A stretch of 64,000 nt of DNA, taken from positions 124,001 to 188,000 of the forward strand of contig JAFJTR010000030.1 of NCBI GenBank assembly GCA_022559985.1. The letters are read 5' to 3'. The notes beneath the pieces were generated by a model. The model saw only the letters and a list, made by a program, of their open reading frames with translations. It was not told the DNA's origin and searched no databases. The stretch's first letter is position 1. Every line of letters starts with the position of its first letter. This DNA is from Parastagonospora avenae f. sp. tritici 18332-5 (taxonomy: Eukaryota > Ascomycota > Dothideomycetes > Pleosporales > Phaeosphaeriaceae). Below are positions 33,681 to 45,691 of the stretch, piece by piece. A program made the translations under genes and the position numbers.

Positions 33681-34150
33681 GGTCTTTTCAGAGTGTTGAA
33701 AGGATTTCCAAAGGGCATCTGTAGGTGCTGAGATGAGTTTGCGAGTTGACTCTGGAGTTTACGCAAAGGTAAGGTTGAGGGCTTCTGGTAGAGAATTGAA
33801 GTGAGAAGGATAGAGCACAGCAAAGAGGAACGGTATTAGTATCGACGAGTGAATTGACAGCAGCCTAATCTTTCACGGGCCAAGTCGACATGGCTATGAT
33901 TGCAACCGGGGCTTTTTGAAATAGAAAGGCAAGCACTTTAGGAACGCTTCCTTCCCTGAGTGAAAAACTTGGTCTTTTGAGCATAGAAGCACTTGAGATC
34001 CGGCCGCTCCACCTCAAGAAGGCCACATCGTTGCATCATGTGACTTCGAAATGAGAGACCTGTCCGTGAAGAAACTCTTCCTGACGTATGTAATACCTAG
34101 ACCTTGCTTAGTTAGTACTGAAGCTGCGTTCGCCTGACAGTGTCTCTCAC
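33681..34150. other. Intergenic region
   Basis: About 0.47 kb between BTB copies 2 and 3, both on the minus strand. It should contain the promoter of copy 2; no other feature is seen. Confidence 0.6.
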
Positions 34151-34848
34151 CTAGCTCTCATCCTCGAGATACAACTTGGGCTTGCTCAAGTATTGGTGCT
34201 TGATTGGGGTCTTCCGCAAAGCAGTCATTGCCAGCATGAAATCAAAGGCGGCCTCTTAGATCAAGGCCTTAAGATAAACTACCCAGGCCTGATGGCTGGG
34301 TGTGCACGTACAGGCGATGATGTCGGTAATCAAGCGCCGCATGGGTGCGCCATCAGTGGTACTGGCATATACAATTTGGCCACGATTCCTGGGTTTGGTA
34401 CATATCCAAGCGCAGTCATACTTTTGATGAACTTTGGTATGACCGTATTTTTGAAGCTGACGTCCATGACCTTCTCTCCAAAGATGTATGCTGCAGCCAG
34501 CTTTTTAAACACCTGTTTGCTCACTACGCGATCCTCTTCGCCCTCTTCAGATTTGCCTCCGCGAGAAGCGGGTATGTCGATCTGAAGCTCGCCAGAGTAT
34601 AACCAGCGGACATAGAGCAAGACGGACTCCGACCGCTCATCCGCGAGATCGATGGTATCGGGATCCTCTTTTGAGCCTGACCATTCAGGCTTCGTAGTGC
34701 GCTTAAAGATCTCCGAGGACTTGCATAACAGGCCTTGGTGAACGTTGATCGTCGTGGCCATATCTTTGACGCGCAGGTTAACGATCTCGTCGCTTGGACT
34801 TACGACGAAATGCTTAACACTGTTAAGCGGATACTCGACTTACTCTAT
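34151..34848 (-). pseudogene. BTB/POZ domain protein (copy 3), multiply disabled
   Basis: It has the same structure as copy 2: a five-base first exon and a GTAAGT intron (34843-34799), but the start codon reads ATA (34846-34848) where copy 2 has ATG. The in-frame ATG at 34761 could rescue a shortened start (MATTINVHQGLLCKSSEIFK). BTB words are kept (KPEWSGSKEDPDTIDL, LYVRWLYSGELQIDI, AYIFGEKVMDVSFKN). After IVAKL the frame slips relative to copy 2; the homologous continuation (TTDGAPMRRLITDIIACT) is in another frame and is then cut by TAA at 34256-34258, beyond which EAAFDFMLAMTALRKTP and YLEDES still match the family to 34151. Three independent lesions make this a clear pseudogene. Confidence 0.8.
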
Positions 34849-35113
34849 GGTATCGGCTGGAAGGTCGTGTGCCCAGGGCTAGATCACGTAGCAGAGTCTT
34901 AGAAGAGGTTTGTGAAAGGGTGTGAGCGATGGTTGATGTGGAGGTTCGAGGTGGAAGGTAAGTAGCAGGTCATAAGCGAGGTGGAGTGAAGCTAGCTCAT
35001 TCTTACTGGTGAAGTGAAAATCAATATCGACAGGTGAATGTGACTCAAAGAGCAAATCGAGATTAATTAGCTATCTCTGGGTATCTTATTCTGCATTTCG
35101 TAACATGTTTCGC

Positions 35114-35688
35114 CTATACTGCCGCCGCTTGCTGTGACTGCTGCGCAGAAGACTGTATTTGTATGATCTAGGGGAATGTCAAAAAAGTCACTGAAAGAGA
35201 AGGCGCGAGCGTAACGTACCTCAGTTTTCACTGTCTCTGCCTTGTCTTGAATACCCTTGATCTGCTGCTCAATTCGTTTGCTGTTCTATGTCAGCAAACC
35301 GTATATCCCGACATACTATTCAATGCACTCACATCTCCTTGTCGATGAACTCCAGGCGACCGTTGACTGCCATGACTGCCTCTGTTTTGTCCTGCTTTAA
35401 CAGCACTGGTCCGATTTGCTTGTAGATGTTCGCTTCGTCATCGAGGATGTCGAATTCCTAATTCACATGTATTAGCCTAAATCCAGGATACCTAGACGTC
35501 TTCTTATACCTTCTTGACTGTAGTGTTCTCCTGCTGTTGCGATTCGAGCTTCTGGCGGGCATCCACCGCACCCTGCAACTCTGCCCCTCTATCAGTGATT
35601 GCTTGCCAATCGGACGAGATTTCTCACCTGCTTGCAGCGTCTGATAGCGGTCAGAAAGCTCCTGAAGCTTCTTTTGCATGTCTCCCAT
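35114..35688 (-). CDS. Prefoldin subunit 6
   Basis: Five exons: 35688-35628, 35580-35510, 35457-35333, 35280-35220 and 35167-35114, all in frame, giving 123 residues. The protein is the classic beta-type prefoldin: an N-terminal helix MGDMQKKLQELSDRYQTLQ, then ELQGAVDARQKLESQQQENTTVKKEF, the hairpin GPVLLKQDKTEA, and a second helix IDKEIKRIEQQIKGIQDKA, split here as IDKEIKRIEQQ and IKGIQDKA. Subunit 6 (Yke2) is part of the hexameric cytosolic chaperone that passes unfolded actin and tubulin to the CCT chaperonin. The tail is Gln/Ala-rich. The gene shares a roughly 400-base bidirectional promoter with VPS4. Confidence 0.93.
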
Positions 35689-36091
35689 GGCTTCTGTATT
35701 GCTGAGTAACAAGTTCGCGAAAAGTTTCCTGTCGCGCGGAGCTCGCGACGTAACATCTTAAGCTATCTCAGTTCAGCCTAGGGTTAATGCGGGGCTCTAG
35801 CGCATCCCATGGCAACCTCGCGGCAGAGATACACATCAACACCACTCCCTGCCGCTCTCCATACGCCTGCGATTGCCCTGCATATGCCAGACAGTGGACT
35901 GGATTAAGACCGAAATACTCCGAGACCCGCCATAGCAAACACCAGGCAGCACGCGACGACGTCGATTGCCCCGCGCCGACCGCTCCTCCGCTGTTACACC
36001 ACCGACCTTCACTCGATCGCATACGCGTAGCACGAGCCAAGCACATACAGGAGAATTAGGCTGCGGCGTGTAGCCCAGCAAAAGCGCGAAG
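35689..36091. other. Bidirectional promoter of prefoldin 6 and VPS4
   Basis: A 403-base gap between two outward-facing start codons. No TATA box stands out, as is common for housekeeping genes. Confidence 0.6.
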
Positions 36092-37620
36092 ATGAGCAAC
36101 GCCGACTTCTTGGGCCGGGCTATCGAGACGGTCAAGAAGGCAATCGAGACGGATACCGCAGGCGAATATGAGAAGGCATATCAGATGTACTACAGTGCTC
36201 GTACGTCACACAGGAAGGAAATTGAGGCCATTAGCTAACAGCATCTAGTCGAGCTGTTCATGCTCGCTCTTAAGTGTATGTCAATCACATGCTAGCTGCC
36301 TATCGCTTCTGGAGAGCCCCAGAAACATGCTGATGATCACTAGGGGAAAAGAACCAGAAGTCCAAGGATATGATTCGCGGCAAGGTTGCTGAGTACATGG
36401 AGCGCGCAGAGAAGCTCAAACAACATCTAAATGCGAACGACGAGTCAAATCGAAAGAAACCCTCGGCCATGGGCGCAAACGGCAAATCGTCAGGAGGGAG
36501 TGGGAAGGGTGGAAAGTGCGTTAGAACATGTGGCAGACCGAAGTGCCAGAGGCTGACAAAATACATAGGGACGACGATGACGAGCAAGACGCTGACTCCA
36601 AGAAGTTGCGCGGTGCACTCTCGGGCGCTATCCTTACCGAGAAGCCGAACATTCGATGGGAGGATGTAGCAGGTCTGGAGGGAGCAAAAGAGGCGCTGAA
36701 GGAGGCCGTCATATTACCCATCAAGTTCCCACATCTCTTCACCGGCAAGCGACAACCGTGGAAAGGTATCCTGCTATACGGACCACCAGGTACTGGTAAA
36801 AGTTACCTTGCAAAAGCCGTGGCAACAGAAGCAAACAGCACATTCTTCAGCGTCTCAAGTTCCGACCTGGTCAGCAAATGGATGGGAGAGTCTGAGAGGT
36901 AGGCGTAGCGACTCCATGCGACCATCTACAAAAGTTAACACACCCAGGTTGGTAAAACAACTCTTCGGCATGGCCCGCGAAAACAAGCCCTCCATCATCT
37001 TCATCGACGAAATCGACGCCCTCTGCGGCCCCCGCGGCGAAGGCGAATCCGAAGCCTCACGCCGCATCAAAACCGAGCTCCTCGTGCAAATGGACGGCGT
37101 CGGCAAAGACTCAAAAGGCGTCCTCATCCTCGGCGCAACAAACATCCCCTGGCAACTCGACTCCGCTATCCGCCGCCGCTTCCAGCGCAGAGTGCACATT
37201 TCCCTGCCCGATCTGCCCGCGCGCATGAAAATGTTCGAACTCGCGGTTGGCAACACGCCCTGTGAACTCAACCAGCAGGATTACCGCACGCTCGCGGATC
37301 TCAGCGAGGGATACTCGGGTTCGGATATTTCGATTGCTGTGCAGGACGCGCTCATGCAGCCTGTGCGCCTCATCCAGACGGCGACACATTACAAGCCCGT
37401 GGAGGTCGAGGGCGTGACCAAGTGGACACCGTGCTCGCCCGGCGATCCGCAGGCACAGGAGAAGTCATGGACGGATCTCGATGGCGACCAGTTGCTGGAG
37501 CCGCCGCTGAAAGTGCGGGATTTCGTCAAGGCGATTAAGGCTTCGAGGCCGACGGTTAGTAAAGAGGATCTTACGAGGAGTGCGGAATGGACGGCGGAGT
37601 TTGGAAGTGAGGGTGCGTAG
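36092..37620 (+). CDS. Vps4 AAA ATPase of the ESCRT pathway
   Basis: Five exons: 36092-36200, 36249-36275 (27 bases), 36344-36515, 36569-36898 and 36948-37620, in frame, giving 436 residues, the usual Vps4 length. The N-terminal MIT domain (SNADFLGRAIETVKKAIE to about residue 75) binds ESCRT-III tails. A charged linker leads to the AAA module: NIRWEDVAGLEGAK, Walker A GPPGTGKSYLAKA, Walker B IIFIDEIDALCG and arginine-finger region IRRRFQRRVHI. The Vps4-specific beta domain and the C-terminal helix (VSKEDLTRSAEWTAEFGSEG) are complete. It disassembles ESCRT-III in multivesicular-body sorting and membrane scission. Confidence 0.96.
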
Positions 37621-38024
37621 GGGGTGGGCAGGTGTAGGGCCAGGGAGATATCCATTACATACATCAAAGCGAATGTTTATACCAGATGAAGAGTCAGGCA
37701 TCACGACAAGCAAAGACACAATGATCACATCACGCAGCGTCCAAACAAAAAACAAACCATGCAAATATGCAATTCTATCTAACTACGCGAACCCAGCCAT
37801 TCCTTCCTTCTTGGATGTGATGATGATGAGGAGGGGAAAACGAAAAGGGAAACGGGGGAATCAGTGATGTAACTAACTACTCTAATAAAAACCATCGCCA
37901 CGCCTGCCTACCTACATGTCCGCGCCTTCCAAAAGTCCTCCTTCATTCATACCACTAGCCTGTCCTTCCAAAAGCAAACGCCGCCCGATGCAGAAGAGCT
38001 CCTCCTCGCCCGCGCACCCAGCTT
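37621..38024. other. Convergent intergenic region
   Basis: About 400 bases between the VPS4 and importin stop codons; A-rich around 37.75-37.9 kb. No feature is seen beyond presumed 3' UTRs. Confidence 0.6.
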
Positions 38025-41000
38025 CTAGCTGAAATACGCCTGTGCAGTGCGCTGCTGGTCGGGCGTCAGCGTCGCAGCCGTCTGTGCGAGGTTGGTGCCG
38101 GTGGCCTGGATGAGCGCCTTAACGGACGCAACGACGCGGGTGGCGTTTTGGCCCTGGAGCGTCTCCGCCTCGAGAGCCTGGACGACGAAAGTAAAGACCT
38201 TAGCGGGCTGGGAGAAGACGGCGGGATTTTGTCTAATGAGGCGTTAGCGAGTGACAGGAGAGGAAGGGTGGTTGAGGACGTACTGCTCGATGAGTTGTGC
38301 GAGGAAAGCATATGCGTATGGCGTCGCCTCCTCATCGTTTGTGATGGGCAGGGTGTCGACCCACGCGGTGGCGATTTCTTGCCAGTTTTGGACCTTCGCG
38401 GCGTTGTGGTGCAGGATTTTGGCGATGGCTGCTGATGCGTTCTCCGTCGCGAAGATGTCGTCGTCAGCACGAGCGTTTGGTCGTTGGACGACCTGGAATA
38501 ACATCGGTAATGAGGCGGCGGCGAAATCTGACCATGCCTCGCCGCCCTTGTGGGCTGCTACACCTACGCCATAGACTGCTGCTTGTCGGTTCGCTGGGAC
38601 ATCGTCTTGCATGCCGTCGATGAGTGGCTGGATGATGCGCTCATGGTACTTCCATGACTCGGGTCCGCAGAACTCAAGCACGTCGTCAAAGATGCAGATG
38701 GCCCATTGACGCTGAGTAGGGTCTTTGTTGACAACAGCCATTGTGTAAAAGTCCATGAGCTGCTCCCAGTGCGGCAGGAATGCCGTGCCCATGTTCTTGA
38801 AGATGGTGTGGAAAGCCTTGTTCATGTCCGAGAGCAGGTTCTGGTCGTCCTCGATGGCAAAGAGCATCTCTTCCGAGGCCTCTTCGCCATCGTCGTTCTC
38901 GGCCTGCTCTTCCAGGCGTTCCTTGACGCGCTCCTGGTAATCTTGCAGCACGCTCTTGGCAGACTCAATGAAGGTGGCCATGTGTTCAGGTGTGAGGCAG
39001 TTCCGGCCAATGCACTCTAAGCACTCGTAAAAGCATTGGTACATCTCGGCAAGGGTGTCGATCGCAGGCTCTGTGCTGAGCACCTCGAGCACGCGCTCAA
39101 CAGTTCGGCCCCATAATTGACCGAGTTGTGGTGATTCTGGGCCATGGGCCTTCTTGTATGAGTTCAACAATGCAGGCACGCACTTTGCGGATGCAACGCG
39201 GACGGGGTCGTGGAAGAAGAAAGCCAGGCCAGGGAGCGCGATCTTCTCCATAATATCGTTGACGTATGGCTCGAAGGCATCCTCTAGTACCTGGGCGTAG
39301 ATGACGATAAGCTCAATAGCCATGTGCTTGTCGTCGAGAATGCTCGTCTTGATACCAATGACCTTGCCCTTCAAGGGGACAAGTTCCCAGCCCTCTTCGT
39401 CCTGGATCTGTGCCACCTGGTCCTCGTCGTCGAGAAGCTGGATGTCGGCCTTGGCTCCGGCCAGCTCAGTCAGAGGCGGAATGACACCGGCAAGGAAAGG
39501 AACGAACTCGCGACCAAGGACACGGCACATTCGGCCCCAGCAGTGCAGCAAGTAAGAGGCTTGCGGGTCGTCTGAGTCCGAAACACTGTTCTGAATGCGT
39601 CCAAGTAGCTGGACAAGGTTGAGAGCATCCTGGGCCATGCGTTCCTTTCCAACTGCGAGAGCGATGAGAGTGGCGCACTCCATAGCCTTCGCGCGCAGGA
39701 GACGGTATTCCTTGGACTGTTCTTCCTGCAGAACGTTGAACAGTAGTGGCATCAAGGTATCGTAGTACTTTGAGAACGCGGCCTCTGCAGAGTCAGCAAC
39801 TGTGGCGATGGTGGAGAGAGCCTGCTCTTGCACAAATCGCTTGGGACTTTGCAGGAGCATGAGCAAGTGGTTCAGGAGCTGGTCCAGATACGGCTCAAGG
39901 ATGTTCTTTTCGGCCTCTTCGCAGAAGTTGACGAGGGCAGCGGCTGCGTGTGCCTGAACACGGGGCTCTGCAGACTCAAGGACCGGAATGATACTGGGCA
40001 GAACGACCTGGTGGTACTTTTCTTGCATGGTTCCAGCAAAGTCGGTGCTCATTTGACCGACAGCATTACATCCAGCCCACCGCACACGAGGATGCGGGTC
40101 TCGGAGAGCGGGAAGGACAAGATCCAAAACCTTGTCGAGCTCGCCCACCATGAGTTCGCGACAACCCTCCGAGATGGCTGAAATCGCCATGAGTGCAGCG
40201 TGCCTGTCACGCCAGGCTGACGAGGTCATCATGCGGGGCAGCCAGTTGAATGTCGGCGGCAGGATGGATTGTCCACCCAGCTTGTTGGCCAAGCGATCCA
40301 TGCACTGCTCTCCAGCTACATGGTTCGAGTCGCTCTCCTCGTCGAGATCCTCAGAGACATTCCACTCTTCTGCGTCGTCATCGTCAGCTCCAACGTCGGT
40401 CATGAGCGACAGACATTGGGTGACCATGTCGTTGGTGAAGTTGGCGTCCTTCCTGCACATTTGAGGCGCATTGTCTGCGAATGTGGCCATGAGCTCGAGC
40501 GCATTCTGGCGTGCGGTCTCGCCGAGTTCCTTGTCCTGGATCACGGAGATGCTGAATTGCACAAGGCTGTTGAACAGAGGCTTGAACATCTTGGGCGCAA
40601 CTTCAGCGAGGTCGATGAGCGAGATGAGCGCCTTGGTGAGCAGATCGGCATCCCCAGAGTCCTTGATCGGGGGTAGGATGTTAAGGATCTCTGGGATGAG
40701 TGTGTAGTAGCTGGACTGCGTCTTCTTGGTGATGGAGCGGAAGAAGGATGCGAACGCTTCTACGGCAGCAATTCGTACCTGAGCAGGTTGTCAGTTTCAA
40801 TGGTCTGGAATGTAGCAAGGCAACGTACGGCTGTTTCGCTGTCCGCAAACCCGCCCTTGAAGGCGGTGACGACGACATCCTCGTGCTGCTTTTCAATGAT
40901 CTGCGGGGTGGTCGAAAATATCCTGAACGCGTTCTCGCGCTGGTTTGGATCCTGCGATTGACTTGCTTGGAAGAGGGCGCCTAGCAGCTCTGGCCACGGG

Positions 41001-41510
41001 ACATCTGTGCCTGTCACTATACGTTCTGTGCTCCTGTTCAAGTTGTGTCTTACTCTCGTCTGTGTGTTGCCGCGCCAACTCAGCGACGGCATCTCCGACC
41101 TTGCTGCGCACCGAGTTGTCGGTCTCCTTGGCAAGGCAAGTAAGCAGCTTCGCGCGGATAGCATCTCGCTCGGCCTCTCCGAGGGTGAGAAAGAGGTCCT
41201 GAGTCTGACCTGTAGCGGCCTTGCGCGGTTTCGAGGATTGGCGCCTGAAGATGACGGCAGCAAATGTCCGAGTCTGGCGAGGTATGAGTGTTTATGTGCG
41301 AGTCCACTATTTACACCGTTTACTCACTGAAGTCGACTCTGCTAGCTCGATCTGCTCCGAGAGCCCCATGAGGAGCACTTCAGGCCGTGTAGCGACCCAT
41401 TGCTCGTTCAAGTGCTGCTCCGCGCTTGTTCGCTGCACGTTGTCCGGAGATTGTAGGCCCTGGAGCAGGTTTGCAAGATCTGCGTGAACATCGGGTGATA
41501 GCACAGACAT
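38025..41510 (-). CDS. Importin beta-family karyopherin Kap121/Pse1
   Basis: Exons 41510-41328, 41273-41054, 41004-40829, 40779-38284 and 38232-38025. The product is about 1093 residues, matching the Kap121/Pse1 (importin-5) family, made of HEAT repeats throughout: LADLANLLQGLQSPDN-type N-terminal region, DPHPRVRWAGCNAVGQMS, AEPRVQAHAAAALVNF, and the acidic Ran-binding loop region with GADDDDAEEW. It carries ribosomal proteins and other cargo into the nucleus and is essential in yeast. Frame accounting shows one base too many in exon 4: the conserved VRIAAVEAFASFF is in one frame and RSITKKTQSSYY onward in the next, with a ggg run at 40739-40741 where gg is expected. In a gene of this kind a sequencing or assembly error is the likeliest cause. 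All splice sites are canonical. Confidence 0.9.
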
Positions 41511-42072
41511 GGTGACTGTGTGTATGTGTGGTGGTGTTGGGGAGCGGCCCCGTGAGGCGGTGGGAACTTGGTTCGCAGGTAAGGGACTCAGACGGCTGAG
41601 TTGAGTCTATGTGCGGGCGCTTGCGCGGGAGGTTGAAAGAGATTACGGGGCGCAAGAAATCTTGCAGATTACCAGACGCCTTATGTAAGGTTCGGGCGAC
41701 TGCAGATTTGTGTGTGTATAGCGGGCGCGGTGATTGATGGGGGCATAAAATTGACTGGGCCAATGTTTTTGAAGGTTGGCGGGGCTAAAAATGCGCAGGG
41801 ATGCGTGGTTGTTACCATTCACCCCGCGCGTCTATTGGCCCGCCTCTGTCCATATAGCGCCGTGAACTGTTGCCGTTGTGAAACCCTGTGCTCCGGTCCA
41901 GAGCATACCAACACATACCCTGTCTGTTGTATAAATGCACGACTTGTGGAAACAATTTCATTGCACATCTACTGCTACGAGATCATACTTCTTGGATATA
42001 ATACTACCGACGCTGCCTAACAATGCGACAATGCTCCTACTCCAAGTGCCAAAGAGATGATGAACGACTACA
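41511..42072. other. Intergenic region
   Basis: About 0.56 kb between the importin start and the stop of the next minus-strand gene; it should hold the importin promoter. No coding feature is supported. Confidence 0.6.
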
Positions 42073-44242
42073 CTACCTGCTAGTTGCACGGCCAAGCACG
42101 AACACACCAACAATAACGACTGCTAGCACGCCGATGGCACCAGGCAGAAGCAGGTCGTTTGGCACGCCCTGGATGATCTCTGGCTGCTGACCGAAGGGAA
42201 CGGGTTGTTGATTTTGACGTTTCGACTTGGGTCGGGCCTCCTCCTCCTCCTCTTCCTCCTGGAAATACTTCTTGCGATCCCGAAGAACAGACTCTGGCGG
42301 GGTCACAGGTTTGGCGAGCGCAGGCTGTGGGTTGACCTCGGCGACCATGGGCGGCTTTTCTGGATCGTGGACGAAAAGGTCAACCTTTTCGCGGTGAGCG
42401 AGACGTGAGAGGCTGATGGCTTCCACAAGATCATCATTGGTAGTGATGGAAACGGTGTCGCCCTCGTTGTCGAGATAGCTCAAAGCAAATCCGGACAGGG
42501 ATATCTTGCCGAATTCGAATGTAGGGGTACCTCCTATGGCCTCGACTTCAGAACCCAACTTGCTGGCTACATTTGTAATGAGTTCTTCAATACCAGCAGA
42601 TGCTGTCACCTGCAGGCGATGTACACGTCCGCTGGGTGCCTTGAACTTGAATGGGAAAGGCAGATCCTCGATCGGAGTGTGGCGTCCACCGACACCAGAC
42701 TGGGATGGTGAGTCTCCCCCATGGTGGGACGCAGACTCATTAGGAAGAACACTGTCCCCTCGGTCGTGAATACCGGGGCGATTATCGTGGGACATTACCG
42801 ATCGGTGGTCCGGTAGGCGGCTGCCACCCTCTCCGGACATCATCGATTCGGTCTCGGCGTCCAGAGACAGCCAAAACTTGTTCCAAGCTGGACCTTCGCT
42901 ATCGCCTGTGCTAATATTGTTGATCTATACTAGTTAGTGAATCTCCTGGGGCGTGCACTAGGGAGAACATACCTGATCCAGTGTGGCATAAGTCAATTTG
43001 AGAACGTCCACCATACCAACAATCTCGCCTGCGTCGCTCATTACAGGCAGATTAAGGTAATGGCCATCTATCCAGAGTCAGCGATTGTTGTCTTAAGCAT
43101 GTGTTGTATCAACACATACCATGCATCTTGCGGAGAGCAGACTGGATGCTCATGTCCATGGGCGCAAAGTCGGGATGAGGGGTCATAACGCGGACCACAC
43201 TGCATGTGGCAGGATCAAGGCCTGCAGCAATGACACGAAGAACAACATCTTTGCTGGTGAAGATACCAGTGATGGATCCTTGGTCTTGGACAAGAACGGC
43301 GGTCGTATGGTTCTCCTTCATGAGCGAAGCTGCCTCCTTCACTGATGTACGGACAGACACGGTCACTGGCGGCAGTCCGTTCAAGACAGACTCCAAGGTA
43401 GGACCAGACATTTTCTGTCGAATGGCCTCAACGTACTGGATGATCTGTTGCGGTTGGCTCGAGCCCATCTCTGCCTGCACGCCCTCCAATGCATCGTATA
43501 GCTTCCGAGACGAGCTGTATGCGCGCTCCAGCTTCTCCATGGCATCGTAGAAACACTTGGTGATATCCAAGATACCGGAAATGTCGTGGTTCTCGTCCAT
43601 TACAGGCAAATGACGGAAGCCCTTCCGGACCATCAGGTCCAAAGCATCCGTTGCGCTGGTGTCGGTCTTGGCGCATAGCGGGTTCTTGGTCATGATCTCT
43701 TCAATAGTGACGTCCCGTGCTTTGATGCCAGCTCCTACAACCCTGAAAGCCAGATCCTTGGCTGTGAAGATACCAGCAATGCGATCATCGTCATCTGTGA
43801 CCAGAACACAGTCTTCCCTCTTCGCTGCCATGAGCTGGGCAGCTTCGGCGACGGTCGTGGACGGCTTGATCTGAAGGGCAGGGCTCGGCTTGAGGGCGAG
43901 AACGGTACCCGGGGGAGCTTTCTTTGATAGTCGTGCACGACTTCCGGGGGTCTTCTTCTTGTTCAAGTCGGTTTCAATCTTGCGTCGGATTGCCTGTTGA
44001 CTGATGAGCACATGATAGGCAAATGAATGTTATGATAGACCACCAACCTCGTCTCGCTTCGACATCTTCGCCCGGCTGGCGCTGAGAGTCGAGCCTCCGG
44101 CTTCGCTTTGTGCGACATGTGAAGCATGGGTGTCGAGTGCGGGTCGTGGGATGTTGGAGGGGCTGTTGTTGAACTGCGCTCCGGCAGCAGCTTGATTGCG
44201 GTTCGCCTTGGGCGTGCCACGCATAGTACCGGTATGCGACAT
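42073..44242 (-). CDS. CBS-domain/PB1-domain membrane-anchored protein (Mug70-like)
   Basis: Four exons: 44242-44048, 43993-43120, 43067-42973 and 42924-42073, in frame, giving 671 residues. The N terminus is Ser/Ala-rich and disordered. Four CBS motifs follow as two Bateman pairs: AQLMAAKREDCVLVTDDDDR, ALDLMVRKGFRHLPVMDE, AASLMKENHTTAVLVQDQG and the SALRKMHGHYLNLPVMSD unit, where intron 2 falls. Then comes a PB1 domain (FKFKAPSGRVHRLQVTA, YLDNEGDTVSITTNDDLVEA), a run of seven glutamates, a basic stretch and a single C-terminal transmembrane segment (LLLPGAIGVLAVVIVGVFVL), which predicts a tail-anchored protein with a cytosolic sensor. The order CBS-CBS-PB1-TM matches the fission yeast Mug70 type. 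CBS pairs bind adenine nucleotides; the ligand and partner here are unknown. Confidence 0.88.
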
Positions 44243-45127
44243 GATTGCGGATATGGTGGTTGACCGGCAAGACGGGTGCTCCGGTTGGCGGGTGAGGGGC
44301 CAGTCGAGATGGTCTGAGCAGCGTTCGCGGCGATGTGGAAAGCTGCGTTGCTAGGGTGGACAAAAACAACGCGGCTCACAATGGCAAGCGCCGAGGCAAG
44401 TGATCACAAGGCTGACTTGATGATGGCAATCCGGCGTGACTGGGATGTGAAGGTACAAAGTCACAGATAACTTTTGCGCCTGGGGTTTTCACTAGGTCTG
44501 CATGCCAACGCACTCCGGATCTCGAAATAGTTGTGCACGATGGCAAGAAGCGGTGACTCTAGCGCCAGCGGGTGCAGCAGCAATAATGCTTCAAGTTGCA
44601 ACACAGCTGCAACAGCCAAGTATGCTGAGACTCATCAGCGGCTTGAGGTAAGGGATTAGCAGGACTGGAAATGGCCCATCTTCTATATTATCAATTCCAT
44701 GTTGTGTTTGTATGCATAACCATCTAGATTCTGCTGATGCGGTATCGTGAGGATGTTCGTACTTGGATGCATATGCTCAAAGCCGCCATAGAGTATTTCG
44801 ACTTTTACTAGAATTTCCAAATCAATAAGAAGAGAAGAACTTATCGACATGATTTCTATCGGGCCTGTGTAGGCGCGGCGGAGGCTCAAGTATGCCTATG
44901 CCTATGGTGGGTGGAGAGATTGATTAGATTAGATGCGGATCCCTGTCAATGAGCTCGGGCGCTCCTCCCACAAGCGAATATTGACGCACACCACCGACCT
45001 TGACAACTCGAACGACAACTCCACGACAACCCCATTTGCTGACTTTTAGATTTCACATCTTCGGTACGCACCACGAATCCTCTACTATACCAAACCAGCG
45101 CTTACGAAAAATCAGAATCAGCCCATC
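44243..45127. other. Divergent promoter region
   Basis: About 0.9 kb between the CBS/PB1 gene and the ribosomal protein gene, which point away from each other. The right end is a C/A-rich leader (around 45.0 kb) typical before highly expressed ribosomal genes. No open frame is supported. Confidence 0.6.
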
Positions 45128-45691
45128 ATGGTCAAGAAGCGAGCGTCCAAGTATGCAACACCGAAAGGGCGAATGTGGCGGGACAACCACGACTAACAAC
45201 ACCACAGCGGCCGTAACAAGAAGGGTCGCGGCCACGTCAAGCCCATCCGCTGCTCCAACTGCTCGCGATGCACACCCAAGGACAAGGCGATCAAGAGATT
45301 CACCATCCGCAACATGGTCGAGTCTGCCGCCATCCGTACGTTTCCCTAGCCTGGCCTCCGAATGTCGAGAGAGGCGCACCAGCACCAGCAGCAGGAATTG
45401 GACTAACATCCTGGACAGGTGATATCTCTGACGCCTCCGTCTTTCCCGAGTACACCGTCCCCAAGATGTACTTGAAGCTCCAGTACTGCGTCTCGTGCGC
45501 TATCCACGGAAAGATCGTTCGGTATGTGGAGGAACTCAATCGACAAGAGTAAGACCCGGATTCTAACAACTTTCAGTGTCCGATCCCGTGAGGGCCGCCG
45601 CAACCGTGCCCCTCCCCCACGTGTCAGGTACAACAAGGACGGAAAGAAGATCAACCCCAACCAGGCGGCTGCTAAGACCACCACCGCATAA
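45128..45691 (+). CDS. Ribosomal protein eS26
   Basis: Four exons: 45128-45150, 45208-45335, 45419-45521 and 45577-45691, in frame, giving 122 residues. It reads MVKKRASNGRNKKGRGHVKP, then IRCSNCSRCTPKDKAIKRF and a second cysteine pair in QYCVSCAIHGKIVRVR, which bind zinc. The basic C-terminal tail (RREGRR-type, then APPPRVRYNKDGKK) is typical and lies near the mRNA exit channel of the 40S subunit. Early short first exon and several introns are the norm for ribosomal protein genes in filamentous fungi. Confidence 0.96.
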
